From VXNJ01 sp009840625 (GTDB taxonomy: Bacteria; Chloroflexota; UBA11872; VXNJ01): a DNA stretch of 64,000 nucleotides. A program made the translations under genes and the position numbers. How positions within the stretch are numbered: the stretch's first letter is position 1; every line of letters starts with the position of its first letter. The notes under the pieces were generated by a model. The model ran no database searches, was not told where the DNA came from, and saw nothing but the letters and a program-made list of their open reading frames with translations. This document shows positions 16,293-25,956 of this stretch, piece after piece. Location of the stretch: positions 310,001-374,000 of the forward strand of contig OZ242304.1 of assembly GCA_965207915.1 (NCBI GenBank), given 5' to 3'.

Positions 16293-17345
16293 GTGATTAG
16301 GCTCCTGACGGATCTGCTTGGAGTCTTTTCCGCCGATATTGGAATCGACCTTGGCACCGCCAATACGCTGGTGTACGTGCGCGGCCGGGGAGTGGTCGTC
16401 AACGAGCCCTCGGTGATTGCCATCGAACAAATCTCGGGCCGCATTCTGGCGGTAGGCAGCCCGGCCAAGGCGATGGTTGGCCGAACGCCGCAGAACATCG
16501 TTGCCCACCGGCCCCTGCACGACGGGGTGATCGCCGATTTCGACGTGGTGGAGCAAATGCTGCGCTATTTCATTTCACGCGTTCACCCGCAAACCCTATT
16601 CCTGCCGCGGCCGCGAGTAATCGTCGGTATCCCCTCCGGGGTAACCGAGGTTGAAAAACGCGCAGTCCAGGAAGCCGCGATATCGGCCGGGGCGCGCGAC
16701 GCCTACCTGGTCGAAGAGCCGATGGCGGCCGCAATCGGGGCGAACATGCCCATCCAGGACGCGGTCGGAAACATCATCGTCGACATCGGCGGGGGTACGA
16801 CCGAAACCGCGGTGATTTCTCTGGGCGGGGTGGTGCTGGCTCATTCGGTGCGGATCGCCGGAACCGAGCTCGATCAGGCAATCATCGATTACATGCGCGC
16901 CGAACACGGACTGCTGATCGGCGAACGCTCGGCCGAAGCCTGCAAGATCGATGTTGGGTCGACCCGCCCGTTCGAGGGCGAAGGCGCGACGATCGTGCGC
17001 GGCCGTGATCTCGCCTCGCGCCTGCCGCGGTCGCTCGAGGTCTCCAGCGGCCAAATACGCGAGGCGATCACGCCGGTGGTATCCGAGATTCTCAATTGCG
17101 TGAACACCGCCCTCGAGTCGACCCCGCCCGAGCTTTTGGCCGACATCATGATCTCGGGCATTTGTCTGGCGGGCGGCGGGGCGCTGCTGCGCGGCATCGA
17201 ATCGAGCATTGAGAGCGTCACCGGTATTTCCGCCTACGTGACCGAGCGGCCCCTGGAGGCGGTTGCGATGGGCACTGGAATCTGCCTCGAGAACATCGAC
17301 CTCTATCGCGACGTGTTCGTCGGCGACGGGGTCGCGGCCCGTTAA
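16293..17345 (+). CDS. mreB: rod-shape actin homolog MreB
   Basis: A 350-residue actin-family protein with the phosphate-1 loop (DIGIDLGTANTLVYV), phosphate-2 loop (VDIGGGTTETAVISLGG) and adenosine motif (ICLAGGGALLRG) in order. It forms membrane-bound filaments that direct elongation of the cell wall with MreC, MreD, PBP2 and RodA, all encoded next to it in that order. GTG at 16293 gives the family's usual N-terminus. It follows lon by 27 nt. Its presence implies a rod-like cell with peptidoglycan. Confidence 0.96.
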   Translation: MIRLLTDLLGVFSADIGIDLGTANTLVYVRGRGVVVNEPSVIAIEQISGRILAVGSPAKAMVGRTPQNIVAHRPLHDGVIADFDVVEQMLRYFISRVHPQTLFLPRPRVIVGIPSGVTEVEKRAVQEAAISAGARDAYLVEEPMAAAIGANMPIQDAVGNIIVDIGGGTTETAVISLGGVVLAHSVRIAGTELDQAIIDYMRAEHGLLIGERSAEACKIDVGSTRPFEGEGATIVRGRDLASRLPRSLEVSSGQIREAITPVVSEILNCVNTALESTPPELLADIMISGICLAGGGALLRGIESSIESVTGISAYVTERPLEAVAMGTGICLENIDLYRDVFVGDGVAAR

Positions 17346-17361
17346 AAGGAACGCGCTGCCG

Positions 17362-18180
17362 GTGGGCCGCCCGCGAATTCCGCTCTTGGCCCTCGTCCTG
17401 GGGGCGGGTCTGTGTCTTCTGCTGGCCATCCTGCACAACAACGGCTTGCTCAGCCCGGTCGAGAACGCCACCCTGCGCGCCGCCGCACCGGTCCAGTTGG
17501 GGCTGCGCCGCGTAGCCGAGGGGGTCGGCAGCACCCTGCAGTCGGTGCCGCGCCTTGGCTCATACGCCGAGGAAAACCGCCAGCTACAGGAGTCGGTCGA
17601 TGTTCTTCAGGCCGAACTCGCCCGCCTGCGACAGCAGTCCCGCGATGACGCCGAGTTGGTCGCAGCGGCCAATTTCGCCGCCGCTTATCCGGAATTTGAA
17701 CTTGTGAGCGCCAACGTGGTGGCGCGCGACGGGTCGGCCCTGCACGAACTGCTGCAGATCGACCGCGGCAGCGCCAACGGAGTGGTCGTAGGAATGGCGG
17801 TAATCTCGACCGGCGGACTTGTGGGCAGGGTGGTCGACGTGGTTGAGGAATCGGCGCGGGTATTGCCGATCAACAGCCCGGATTCCTCGGTTGCGGTATC
17901 GGTCCAGGGAGAAACCGAGGACATCGTGGGCTCGGTCCAGGGAACCGGCACGGCACTGCTGGAAATGGACAACGTGCTGCTCGGCGACAAGATCACCCCG
18001 GGACACTTCGTCGTCACATCGGGTCTCGGGTCCCAGATACCCCGCGGCATATTGGTGGGACAAATAGTCAAGGTGCGCGACCGCGCCGACATAATCACCC
18101 GATCGGCCGACGTGCGACCGGCGGTGAACAATGACGAGTTGAAGCAGGTCCTCGTGATTCTGGCCGAGGTTGAATCGTGA
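17362..18180 (+). CDS. mreC: rod-shape protein MreC
   Basis: A 272-residue membrane-anchored protein: one N-terminal helix (LLALVLGAGLCLLLAIL), a coiled coil rich in Glu, Gln, Leu and Arg (about residues 65-105), and two beta domains, with VVGMAVISTGGLVGRVV typical of MreC. The GTG at 17362 is chosen because an AAAAGGA ribosome site lies just upstream at 17344-17350 and it gives the expected cytoplasmic tail. A longer open frame reaches back to 17263 inside mreB but encodes nothing recognisable. It links MreB filaments to periplasmic PBP2. Confidence 0.94.
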   Translation: MGRPRIPLLALVLGAGLCLLLAILHNNGLLSPVENATLRAAAPVQLGLRRVAEGVGSTLQSVPRLGSYAEENRQLQESVDVLQAELARLRQQSRDDAELVAAANFAAAYPEFELVSANVVARDGSALHELLQIDRGSANGVVVGMAVISTGGLVGRVVDVVEESARVLPINSPDSSVAVSVQGETEDIVGSVQGTGTALLEMDNVLLGDKITPGHFVVTSGLGSQIPRGILVGQIVKVRDRADIITRSADVRPAVNNDELKQVLVILAEVES

Positions 18181-18764
18181 TGAGCGCCGGTCCGCGCGAA
18201 ATCATCCTGGTCCGACGCACCGTGCGTCGGCCCTGGACCGAGCTCAGCATGGCAGCCGGCCTGGCGGGCCTGGTCTTAATTCAGGCCAGCTGGGAGGGGG
18301 TGTTGTCGGTGTTCGGACAACTCCCCGACCTGGCCCTGGTCCTACTGGTCGTCTGGGCGGTCCGATCGCGCCGCAACGCCGTGCTCTGGGCGGCAATCGG
18401 GGCCGGATTGCTGGCCGACGTCCTGGGCGGCACAGTCCCCGGCAGCCAATCGGCCGCGCTGATGCTGGCGGTGGCCCCGGCGGTGACCTGGCGATTCGTC
18501 CTGTTCGGCAGCACGCTGGCCTGGGCGGTATGCGCGGTAGCCGCCGGGACCGCGATCTATTACCTGGTTTTCGGGGCGCTCCTGTCGCTACAGGGCCTGA
18601 CGGTCGCGGCCGAGTCGGCCTTGGCCGCCGGAGCTTACGCCGTGCTGCTCAACTGTCTGCTGGCGGCGGCCGCGCACTGGATCAGCGACCTTGTAATCGG
18701 TTACCTTTGGCCGCGCTCGAATCGGCTCCGCTCGCGCAGGCAATTCGGGGGAATCCGCCGATGA
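18180..18764 (+). CDS. mreD: rod-shape protein MreD
   Basis: A 194-residue hydrophobic protein with about five to six membrane helices (LVLLVVWAV and LLADVLGGTVPGS are typical MreD segments). It stabilises the MreBCD elongation complex. The start is ATG 18180, or the adjacent GTG at 18177, both overlapping the mreC stop. The stop overlaps the mrdA ATG (ATGA). Sequence conservation in MreD is low; gene order makes the call secure. Confidence 0.88.
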   Translation: MSAGPREIILVRRTVRRPWTELSMAAGLAGLVLIQASWEGVLSVFGQLPDLALVLLVVWAVRSRRNAVLWAAIGAGLLADVLGGTVPGSQSAALMLAVAPAVTWRFVLFGSTLAWAVCAVAAGTAIYYLVFGALLSLQGLTVAAESALAAGAYAVLLNCLLAAAAHWISDLVIGYLWPRSNRLRSRRQFGGIRR

Positions 18765-20665
18765 GCCAGAATCCGGGCCGCACCGATCAACGTGCCAAGG
18801 ACCTGACCACACGGCGCAAGCTGATTCTGGGTGCGGCGGCCGGCGGGGCCGGAGCCCTTCTGGTCGGGCGGATGTGGCAGCTGCAGATCTTCCAGCACGA
18901 GGACTTGGCGCTAGAAGCCGAGGCCAACCGCACCCGAGTCGAAGAGGTGCCCCCGGTTCGGGGCATGGTGTTCGACGCCAGCGGGCGCCGCCTGGCCGAC
19001 AACGTGCCGGTGTTTGATTTCTGGCTTGACACCGCCGGGGTCGATGTCGAAACCCTTCCCGACCTGGTCGCCGCCACCGCGGTCCCGATCGGGGCCGACC
19101 CGCCGGAGCTGTTCCGCACCCTCGAACGGGCGATCCTGAATGGATTCGGCGAGATTGAAATCGCCCGTAACCTGGATCGAAATACGGCATTGGTGGTCCG
19201 CGAGAACACCTTTCGTTGGCCCGGTATCGACCTGCGCCCGCGCTACCGCCGCGAGTATTTCAACGGCCAAACCATGGGCCAACTGGTGGGATTCACCGGC
19301 CCGATTCCGGCCGAATCCCGGGACTCCTACCTTGACCGCGGCGTAAGCCTCTCCGAAGACGTCGGATTGTCCGGAATCGAGATGCGCTTCCAGGACGATC
19401 TGCGCGGCACCAGCGGGCGCCGCCTGCTGGAAGTGGGGGCACTCAAACAGGACATCCGCGAACTCCACTACACCGCTCCGGTGACCGGCGCCAACGTTCA
19501 TCTGACGATCGACTCGCCGTTCCAGGCCGGCATCACCGCGGTCCTGGAGCGGTTCCTTTCGCCCGAAGGTGCGGGAGTGGTGATCGTGCTCGACCCGCGC
19601 AACGGCAACGTGCTAGCCCTGGTCGACTACCCGACTTTCGACAATTCGTCGTTTGCCGCCGGAATCTCGGACGACGAATTCCAGGGCCTGATCTCGGACC
19701 CGCGCCACCCGCTGATTAACCACGCCATATCCGGTCTTTATCCGCCCGGCTCCACGTTCAAGATCGTCGCCGCCGCGGCCGCCCTCGAGGAAGGGGTGGT
19801 AAACGCCGAGACTCCATTCGAGTGCAGCGGCCACCTGATCCTGCCATCGGGCTGGATCTTCCACGACTGGCTCAAATCCGGGCACGGCACCGTTGACCTG
19901 CACCGGGCGATCGCCGAATCCTGCAACGTGTACTTCTACAAGATTTCGGGCGGCGACCCCTACGCCGGCTTCAGCGGCGTCCGCGACAAATCGCTCGCGC
20001 GCTATGCGCGCGAATTCGGATTCGGCCGCGCCTCCGGGATCGATCTCCCTCACGAGTCTCCCGGAACCGTCCCCGACCGGACCTGGAAGCAGACCGCTCT
20101 CGGCGCCCCCTGGGTCACCGGCGACACTTACCAGGCAGCGATCGGGCAGGGATTCGTCCAGGTAAACCCTCTCCAGTTGGCCAACATGTATGCAGCCATT
20201 GGCAACGGCGGCACGCTCTACCGGCCGCGTCTGGTTACCCATTTGACCAACTCCAATGGGGCCACCATTCGCCGACTCAAGCCCGAGGCCATCGGCCAAC
20301 TGCCGGTATCCGGAGCCAACCTGGCCCTGATTCGCCACGCCTTGGATGACGCGGTCCAGGGAATCAACGGCACCGGGTTTCGCGCCCGCACCGGCACGGT
20401 GCGGTTCGCGGCCAAGACCGGTACCGCCGAATACGCCGGTCTGCGCGACGAGAACGGCAACCTGCCCGCACACTCCTGGTTTGCCGGTTACGCTCCATAC
20501 GAGGATCCCGAAATTGCCTTTGCGGTGCTGATCCGCGACGGCGGCGAAGGCTCCCATACCGCCGCCCTGGTCGCGCGCGACGTGCTCGAGTTCCACTTTG
20601 GCGGCAAGGTCCCGCCGTTGCGCTACCCGACCCTGGCCGCCATCCGCGCGGAGGATCCGGAGTGA
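18761..20665 (+). CDS. mrdA: penicillin-binding protein 2 (elongasome transpeptidase)
   Basis: A 634-residue class B PBP. An N-terminal basic stretch and one membrane helix (about 23-42) precede the pedestal domain (PVRGMVFDASGRRLADN) and the transpeptidase domain. Active-site motifs are complete: SxxK as STFK (Ser331), SxN as SCN (Ser387), and KTG as KTGTAEYAG (Lys552). It crosslinks lateral-wall peptidoglycan together with RodA. The ATG at 18761 overlaps the mreD stop; a continuous upstream frame back to 18170 is only the shadow of mreD. No extra PASTA domain is seen. Confidence 0.96.
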   Translation: MSQNPGRTDQRAKDLTTRRKLILGAAAGGAGALLVGRMWQLQIFQHEDLALEAEANRTRVEEVPPVRGMVFDASGRRLADNVPVFDFWLDTAGVDVETLPDLVAATAVPIGADPPELFRTLERAILNGFGEIEIARNLDRNTALVVRENTFRWPGIDLRPRYRREYFNGQTMGQLVGFTGPIPAESRDSYLDRGVSLSEDVGLSGIEMRFQDDLRGTSGRRLLEVGALKQDIRELHYTAPVTGANVHLTIDSPFQAGITAVLERFLSPEGAGVVIVLDPRNGNVLALVDYPTFDNSSFAAGISDDEFQGLISDPRHPLINHAISGLYPPGSTFKIVAAAAALEEGVVNAETPFECSGHLILPSGWIFHDWLKSGHGTVDLHRAIAESCNVYFYKISGGDPYAGFSGVRDKSLARYAREFGFGRASGIDLPHESPGTVPDRTWKQTALGAPWVTGDTYQAAIGQGFVQVNPLQLANMYAAIGNGGTLYRPRLVTHLTNSNGATIRRLKPEAIGQLPVSGANLALIRHALDDAVQGINGTGFRARTGTVRFAAKTGTAEYAGLRDENGNLPAHSWFAGYAPYEDPEIAFAVLIRDGGEGSHTAALVARDVLEFHFGGKVPPLRYPTLAAIRAEDPE

Positions 20666-21822
20666 GGCTGGCGCGACGCCTGGCGGCCCTGGCGGCGCGA
20701 TTTGAGCGACGCGACGCGATATTGTTCGTCGGCCTGGCCGGACTGATCACCGCCAGCCTGGTGGCGCTGGCGTTTCTGGGGGAGCCGCTCAGCGCCGGGC
20801 TGAGCTCGCAGGTGTTGCGGCAGTCGATTTTCGTGGCGCTGGGCGGGGCCGCCTATCTGGCGATGTCGCGGCTCAGCTACCGCGTCTGGTGGTCGCTGTC
20901 CTGGACCACCTATGCCCTGGCCATCATCCTTTTGCTGGCGGTATTGCTCTTCGGAGTCGAACGCGGCGGTTCGCAGCGCTGGTTCCTGTTGGGGGAAATC
21001 CAGTTCCAGCCCTCCGAATTTGCCAAAATCGCCCTGATCGTGACCCTGGCCCGCTTCTACACCCGCTCGCCGCTGGCTCTAACCACCCTGCGGGGTCACC
21101 TGCTGGCAGGGTTGATCACCCTCCCGTTGGCGCTGCTGGTGCTGCGGCAACCCGACTTCGGCTCGGCGATGCTGCTACTGTGCATCTGGCAGGGCATAGC
21201 CCTGGCCGCCGGCGTGGCCTGGCGCCGCCTGGTAATCCCGCCGCTGGTCACCCTGGCGCTGTCGCCGCTGATCTGGCTCACCCTGCAGCCGTACATGCGC
21301 GAAAGGATCCTGTCCTTCTTCGACCCGGGATTTGACCCGCTGGGCTCGGGCTACAACGTCCTGCAGGCCCGCATCGCGATTGGCTCCGGCGGTCTTTGGG
21401 GCCGCGGGTTCTCCGAGTCCTCGCAAACCGTGCTCGAGTTTCTCCGCGTCCGCGAAACCGACTTCATATTTGCGGTTATCGCCGAACAGGCCGGACTCAT
21501 CGGCGCGACCGCCCTGCTGGCCATGTTCGGCCTGGTGATCCTCTACTGCCTGATGGCATCGCTCTCGGCGCAAGATTCATTTGGCGGCCTGATTGCCGCC
21601 GGAGTCATGCTTATCTTTGTTTTTCAAGTGGTGATAAACGTCGGGATGAACGCCGGGGTGGTTCCGGTTACGGGACTTACGCTGCCGCTGGTCAGCGCTG
21701 GCGGGAGTTCGGTCCTGGCGCTGCTGGCCGGGCTGGGACTGGTGACCAGCGTATCGCACTATCGGGAACCCTCGTACGTCCAGTCGCGCAAGCGCCCCGC
21801 GATCGGGGACGTTGGTGAGTGA
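20662..21822 (+). CDS. rodA: SEDS glycosyltransferase RodA
   Basis: A 386-residue polytopic SEDS protein that polymerises lipid II glycans in partnership with PBP2. About ten helices are visible. Family signatures include GSQRWFLLGEIQFQPSEFAKIA, of which the QPSEFAK core is diagnostic, and the C-terminal GLTLPLVSAGGSS segment. A periplasmic loop contains the invariant Asp region GFDPLGSGYN. GTG at 20662 overlaps the mrdA stop (GTGA). FtsW is the alternative SEDS protein, but the neighbours mreBCD and mrdA favour RodA. Confidence 0.95.
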   Translation: MRLARRLAALAARFERRDAILFVGLAGLITASLVALAFLGEPLSAGLSSQVLRQSIFVALGGAAYLAMSRLSYRVWWSLSWTTYALAIILLLAVLLFGVERGGSQRWFLLGEIQFQPSEFAKIALIVTLARFYTRSPLALTTLRGHLLAGLITLPLALLVLRQPDFGSAMLLLCIWQGIALAAGVAWRRLVIPPLVTLALSPLIWLTLQPYMRERILSFFDPGFDPLGSGYNVLQARIAIGSGGLWGRGFSESSQTVLEFLRVRETDFIFAVIAEQAGLIGATALLAMFGLVILYCLMASLSAQDSFGGLIAAGVMLIFVFQVVINVGMNAGVVPVTGLTLPLVSAGGSSVLALLAGLGLVTSVSHYREPSYVQSRKRPAIGDVGE

Positions 21823-22762
21823 ACCGGTCGTGAACGATGAGCTGCCGCCCCCGCGCGACCCCGTGCGGGTGCAGGTCCCGGCAACGTCGGCCAATCTTGG
21901 GCCCGGATTCGACTCGTTCGGGCTGGCATTGGATCTATACGACGAGTACCAGTTCGCGCCCGCGGACGAGCTGGCGATCAGTGTCGACGGCGGCGGGGGC
22001 GCCGAGATGGTCTCGCGCGATGAGGGCAACCTGGCGATTGCGGCCGCGCGCCAGCTGTGCGCCCGGGCCGGCGGCGAATTCGCCCATCTGCGATTGCACG
22101 AGGTTCTCAGAATCCCGATCCAGCGCGGGCTCGGTTCCTCGGCGGGGGCGATCTGCGCCGGCCTGGTGGCCGCCAATGCGCAGCTGGAGACTCCGGCCAC
22201 GCTTGAGGAGTTGATCGAGGTCGCGGTGGACCTGGAGGGCCACCCCGACAACGCCGTACCGGCGCTGGTTGGCGGGTTCTGCATCGTCCTTGACACCGGT
22301 CCGCGCCCCGAGTGGATGCGGATTGAACTGCCGGAGGATCTGGCGATCGCGGTAGCGGTGCCTGAACTTCACATTCCGACCGAGGCGGCCCGCCGGATGC
22401 TGCCGCGCAGGGTCCCGCTGGCCGACGCGGTCTTCAACGTCGGCAGGTCCGCGATGTTGGTGGCGGCGATCGTAAACCGCGACTACCAGAAGCTGGCCCA
22501 TGCGATGGAGGATCGGCTGCACCAGCCGTATCGCGGCCAGCTGCACCCGGTCATGGACCACATGATCGGGGCGGCCCTGGCGACCGGCGCCTACGGGGCG
22601 GCCCTCTCCGGGTCCGGCTCCACGATCATTGCACTGCACTCCGGCGCTGATGAAACGGTGGAGCTGGCCATGCGCGCGGTATGCGAAGCGACCGGGATTC
22701 CCTGCCGAACCCACGCCCTCAAACCGTCGGCGGAGGGCGCGCGAATAATCGGGGAAAGTTAG
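21815..22762 (+). CDS. thrB: homoserine kinase
   Basis: A GHMP-family kinase of about 315 residues that phosphorylates L-homoserine in threonine synthesis. The N-terminal VQVPATSANLGPGFDSFG segment and the ATP-binding GLGSSAGAICAGL loop are characteristic of ThrB. A C-terminal GAALSGSGSTIIAL motif 3 is also present. The start is GTG 21815, with TTG 21812 or GTG 21830 possible; all overlap or abut the end of rodA. No other threonine gene is nearby, so its place at the end of the cell-shape operon is probably incidental. Confidence 0.93.
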   Translation: MSEPVVNDELPPPRDPVRVQVPATSANLGPGFDSFGLALDLYDEYQFAPADELAISVDGGGGAEMVSRDEGNLAIAAARQLCARAGGEFAHLRLHEVLRIPIQRGLGSSAGAICAGLVAANAQLETPATLEELIEVAVDLEGHPDNAVPALVGGFCIVLDTGPRPEWMRIELPEDLAIAVAVPELHIPTEAARRMLPRRVPLADAVFNVGRSAMLVAAIVNRDYQKLAHAMEDRLHQPYRGQLHPVMDHMIGAALATGAYGAALSGSGSTIIALHSGADETVELAMRAVCEATGIPCRTHALKPSAEGARIIGES

Positions 22763-22941
22763 GCGATTCGACCCCCTCCGGCCCATATACTTGGCTGCGG
22801 CTTGGCCCGCCCGTATACGACCGGTCGTGCCAGCGCGCACCAGACGATGAACCAACCACCAGATATGGCTCCAGTCCATTTCTGGCCCATCCTGGCCCAG
22901 GACGCTATTGTGACCGCCGCCCGCGATCGCGACGCCATCGA

Positions 22942-24480
22942 TTGAGCCCTGACCGCGGAACCGTTGTCGTGGTCGACTACGGGTCGCAGTACACCGCGCT
23001 GATCGCACGCCGGATTCGCGAAGCCGAGGTATACAGCGAAATCGTGCCGGCCACGGCCGATCTGCCCCAGATCCTGGCCCACAATCCGGTCGGAGTCGTC
23101 CTCTCCGGTTCCGATTCGTCCGTCTACGCCGACGGTTCCCCGGAACTGCCGGAAGGGCTCATTGAGAGCCAGTTGCCGGTGCTGGGGATTTGCTACGGTC
23201 ACCAGTTGGTGGCCCAGAGCCTGGGCGGCGCGGTCGCCGGGGCCGAACGGCGCGAGTACGGTCCGGCCCAGCTGGAGATCACCGATCCCGGGCATCCGCT
23301 GTTTAGCGACTTCCCGGCCACCACCCGGGTCTGGATGAGCCACGGCGACCGGGTGATCCTGCCGCCGCCCGGATTCGAGCAGCTGGCCCGCACCGCCAAT
23401 TCGGAATGGGCGGCGCTGGGCCGCGAAAACCTGATCCTTCTGCAATTCCACCCCGAGGTGTCCCACACCCAGCTGGGTCACGCCCTGCTGCGCAATTTCG
23501 CCCTGCGTGTCTGTCGCGCGCGGGCCGACTGGACCCCGTCGCAGTTCGTGTCCGGGACGGTGTCCGAAATCGCCGATCAGGTCGGCGAGGGCCGGGTGAT
23601 TTGCGGAATCTCCGGCGGGGTGGACTCCTCGGTCGCGGCCGCCCTGGTCCAGCGCGCGGTCGGCGATTCGCTGACCGGGATCCTGGTCGACACCGGAATG
23701 CTGCGACTCGGCGAAGTTCCCGAACTAAGGCGCGCCCTGGGACAGCAGTTGGGGGTAAACCTGATCACGCTTGACGCAGCCGATCAGTTCCTGGGACCGC
23801 TCGCGGGGGTAACCGATCCCGAGCAGAAGCGCCACATCATCGGTGACAAGTTCTTCGACGTTTTCATCCAGCATGCCGAAGAACTGGGCGGGGCCGAATT
23901 CTTCGTTCAAGGGACCATCTACCCGGACGTGATCGAAAGCGCCGCCGCCGGACTCGGTTCGGCCAAGATCAAGACCCACCACAACACCCGCATACCCGAT
24001 CGGCTGCACCTGGGCCTGATCGAACCGCTGCGCAATCTGTTCAAGGACGAAGTCCGCGCGGTCGGACTCGAACTGGGCCTGCCCGAGGAGATCGTCTGGC
24101 GACAACCCTTTCCGGGTCCGGGCCTGGCGGTCCGGATCCTCGGCGAAATCGACGCCGACCGGGTGGCGACCCTGCAACTGGCCGACCACATCTGGCGCGA
24201 AGAGATTGCCGCTGAAGGTTACGACCGGGCCGTGGCGCAGTATTTCGCGGTCCTGACCGGAGTGCGGACCGTCGGGGTCATGGGTGATTCACGCAGCTAC
24301 GGCGAGCTGGCCGCCCTGCGGGCGGTTGAGAGCGACGACTTCATGACCGCCGACTGGTCGCGCCTGCCGCACGAACTCCTGGAGCGTGCCGCGACCCGGA
24401 TCGTGAACGAGGTGAACGGGGTCACCCGGGTTGTATACGACATCACCTCCAAGCCGCCCGGAACGATCGAGTGGGAGTAG
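22942..24480 (+). CDS. guaA: GMP synthase (glutamine-hydrolysing)
   Basis: A 512-residue two-domain enzyme that converts XMP to GMP. The N-terminal class I amidotransferase has the nucleophile Cys84 in GICYGHQLV and the His/Glu pair in LLQFHPEVS. The C-terminal half has the PP-loop GISGGVDSSVAA and the dimerisation/XMP region ending TRVVYDITSKPPGTIEWE. TTG at 22942 gives a normal N-terminus (MSPDRGTVVVVDYGSQ). The frame is open upstream to 22681 but overlaps thrB and is not coding-like. It is the first gene of the purine block. Confidence 0.95.
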   Translation: MSPDRGTVVVVDYGSQYTALIARRIREAEVYSEIVPATADLPQILAHNPVGVVLSGSDSSVYADGSPELPEGLIESQLPVLGICYGHQLVAQSLGGAVAGAERREYGPAQLEITDPGHPLFSDFPATTRVWMSHGDRVILPPPGFEQLARTANSEWAALGRENLILLQFHPEVSHTQLGHALLRNFALRVCRARADWTPSQFVSGTVSEIADQVGEGRVICGISGGVDSSVAAALVQRAVGDSLTGILVDTGMLRLGEVPELRRALGQQLGVNLITLDAADQFLGPLAGVTDPEQKRHIIGDKFFDVFIQHAEELGGAEFFVQGTIYPDVIESAAAGLGSAKIKTHHNTRIPDRLHLGLIEPLRNLFKDEVRAVGLELGLPEEIVWRQPFPGPGLAVRILGEIDADRVATLQLADHIWREEIAAEGYDRAVAQYFAVLTGVRTVGVMGDSRSYGELAALRAVESDDFMTADWSRLPHELLERAATRIVNEVNGVTRVVYDITSKPPGTIEWE

Positions 24481-24484
24481 CCGG

Positions 24485-25789
24485 GTGAGGGTGTTGCTGA
24501 TAGGTTCCGGCGGCAGGGAGCACGCGATGGCCTGGGCGCTGGCCCGTTCGGCGCGGTTTACAAAGCTATGGACGCTGCCCGGCAACGCCGGTACCGCCGA
24601 GTTCGGCGAGAACGTTCAGGGCGTTTCGGCCGCCGACGCCACCGCCGTGGCGAAACTGGCCGGCCGCCTGCGGCCAGACCTAGTCGTTATCGGACCCGAA
24701 GAGCCGCTCTGCGCCGGGGTGGGCGACCGCCTGGCGGCAGAAGGGTTCGCCGTATTCGGCCCTTCGGCGGCGGCGGCCGAAATCGAGTCCTCCAAGGCCT
24801 TCGCCAAAGAACTGATGAAGCGGGCCGGAATCGCCACCGCGGCGGCGCGCAGCTTCGACCGGGAGCCGGCCGCCGTTGCTTACCTGCGCCAAACCTTCGC
24901 CCGCGGCGAGGGGGTCGGCATCGTGGTGAAGGCCGACGGTCTGGCCGCCGGCAAGGGGGTCACCGTCTGCGACGACCTGTCCGCGGCCGAGGCCGCGGTT
25001 GCGGAGGCGTTCGGGGGCGCCTTCGGCCCGGCCGGCGAAACGATCCTCTTGGAGGAGCGGCTAATCGGCCGGGAAACATCGGCGCACGCCTTCACCGACG
25101 GGCGATCCGTCGCGCACATGCCCTTCTCGTGCGATCACAAACCGGTCTTCGACGGCAACCGCGGCCCCAATACCGGCGGAATGGGTTGCTACTCGCCGCC
25201 CGGCTGGCTCGACCGCGGCACGGCGCGGGAAATCCGGCGTTCGGTCACCGAGCGGGCCGTCCGGCGTCTCGCCGAAGAGGGCCGGGAATTCAGGGGCGTG
25301 CTCTATCCCGGAATGATGATCACCGCGCAGGGCCCAAGGGTGATCGAATTCAATTGCCGCTTCGGGGACCCGGAGACCGAGGTTCTGCTGCCCAGGCTGA
25401 GGACCGATTTCCTGGACGTCTGCGAGGCGGTGTCCACCGGCCGGCTGGCCGAACTCGAATTGCAGTGGGATGAGCGGGCCACGGTCGGGGTGGTGTTGGT
25501 CTCGCCCGGATACCCGGGGAGCTATCCGCGGGGGGCCGAGATTGAAGGCCTCGACGCGGTCGATCCGGGGGTCCACGTTTTCCTGGCCGGCGCCCGACGG
25601 ATCGGTTCCAGGGTGTTGACCGACGGCGGCCGCGTGCTCTGCGTCGTTGCGGCCGGCGCGACGATCGGCGAGGCGCGTTCGCTCGCCTACGACAACGTCG
25701 CCCGGATCTCGTTTGACGGCGCCCACTATCGACGCGACATCGCCCTGGACGCCGAACCGGCCGCGCTGGTCCAGGGGGCGGCCTCGTGA
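24485..25789 (+). CDS. purD: phosphoribosylamine-glycine ligase
   Basis: A 434-residue ATP-grasp enzyme that forms glycinamide ribonucleotide (GAR). It begins MRVLLIGSGGREHAMAWALA, the canonical GARS N-terminus, at GTG 24485, just 4 nt after the guaA stop. The ATP-grasp core shows VKADGLAAGKGVTVCD and the metal-binding C-region GVLYPGMMI...VIEFNCRFGDPETEVLLP. Length matches the family. It catalyses the second step of purine synthesis. Confidence 0.95.
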   Translation: MRVLLIGSGGREHAMAWALARSARFTKLWTLPGNAGTAEFGENVQGVSAADATAVAKLAGRLRPDLVVIGPEEPLCAGVGDRLAAEGFAVFGPSAAAAEIESSKAFAKELMKRAGIATAAARSFDREPAAVAYLRQTFARGEGVGIVVKADGLAAGKGVTVCDDLSAAEAAVAEAFGGAFGPAGETILLEERLIGRETSAHAFTDGRSVAHMPFSCDHKPVFDGNRGPNTGGMGCYSPPGWLDRGTAREIRRSVTERAVRRLAEEGREFRGVLYPGMMITAQGPRVIEFNCRFGDPETEVLLPRLRTDFLDVCEAVSTGRLAELELQWDERATVGVVLVSPGYPGSYPRGAEIEGLDAVDPGVHVFLAGARRIGSRVLTDGGRVLCVVAAGATIGEARSLAYDNVARISFDGAHYRRDIALDAEPAALVQGAAS

Positions 25790-25956
25790 GGGTCGCCTGC
25801 ACCAGCCCACTCGGCTTCGACGGGCCGCGCATCCGCGGCCGGCGGAGTGCCGCCAGGCCATTCGGCCCGGAGATGGCCGGCCGTGCAAACTTATTGGCCC
25901 GGGCCGGATCCCGCGCCCCTTGTTCCAGCCTCGATATCGAGTCGCAACGGCAATGA
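25786..25956 (+). CDS. candidate 56-residue ORF of unknown function between purD and purB
   Basis: An open frame fills the purD-purB gap exactly. Its GTG overlaps the purD stop (GTGA) and its TGA overlaps the purB ATG (ATGA), the same coupling used by the genes around it. The product would be basic and rich in Arg, Ala and Gly, starting MRVACTSPLGFDGPRIRGRR, with no recognised domain or membrane helix. GC-rich DNA often stays open by chance over this length, so it may be a noncoding spacer. Its start recalls the N-terminal strand of many nucleotide-binding proteins, but that is weak. Confidence 0.35.
   Translation: MRVACTSPLGFDGPRIRGRRSAARPFGPEMAGRANLLARAGSRAPCSSLDIESQRQ

Noticed and set aside
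18170..18760. Possible N-terminal extension of PBP2 upstream of 18761
   Set aside because: This frame is out of phase over mreD; the ATG at 18761 gives the expected PBP2 N-terminus and overlaps the mreD stop.
22681..22941. Possible N-terminal extension of GuaA back into thrB
   Set aside because: GuaA family N-termini begin just before the VVVDYGSQ strand, matching TTG 22942; the upstream residues show no homology and overlap thrB.
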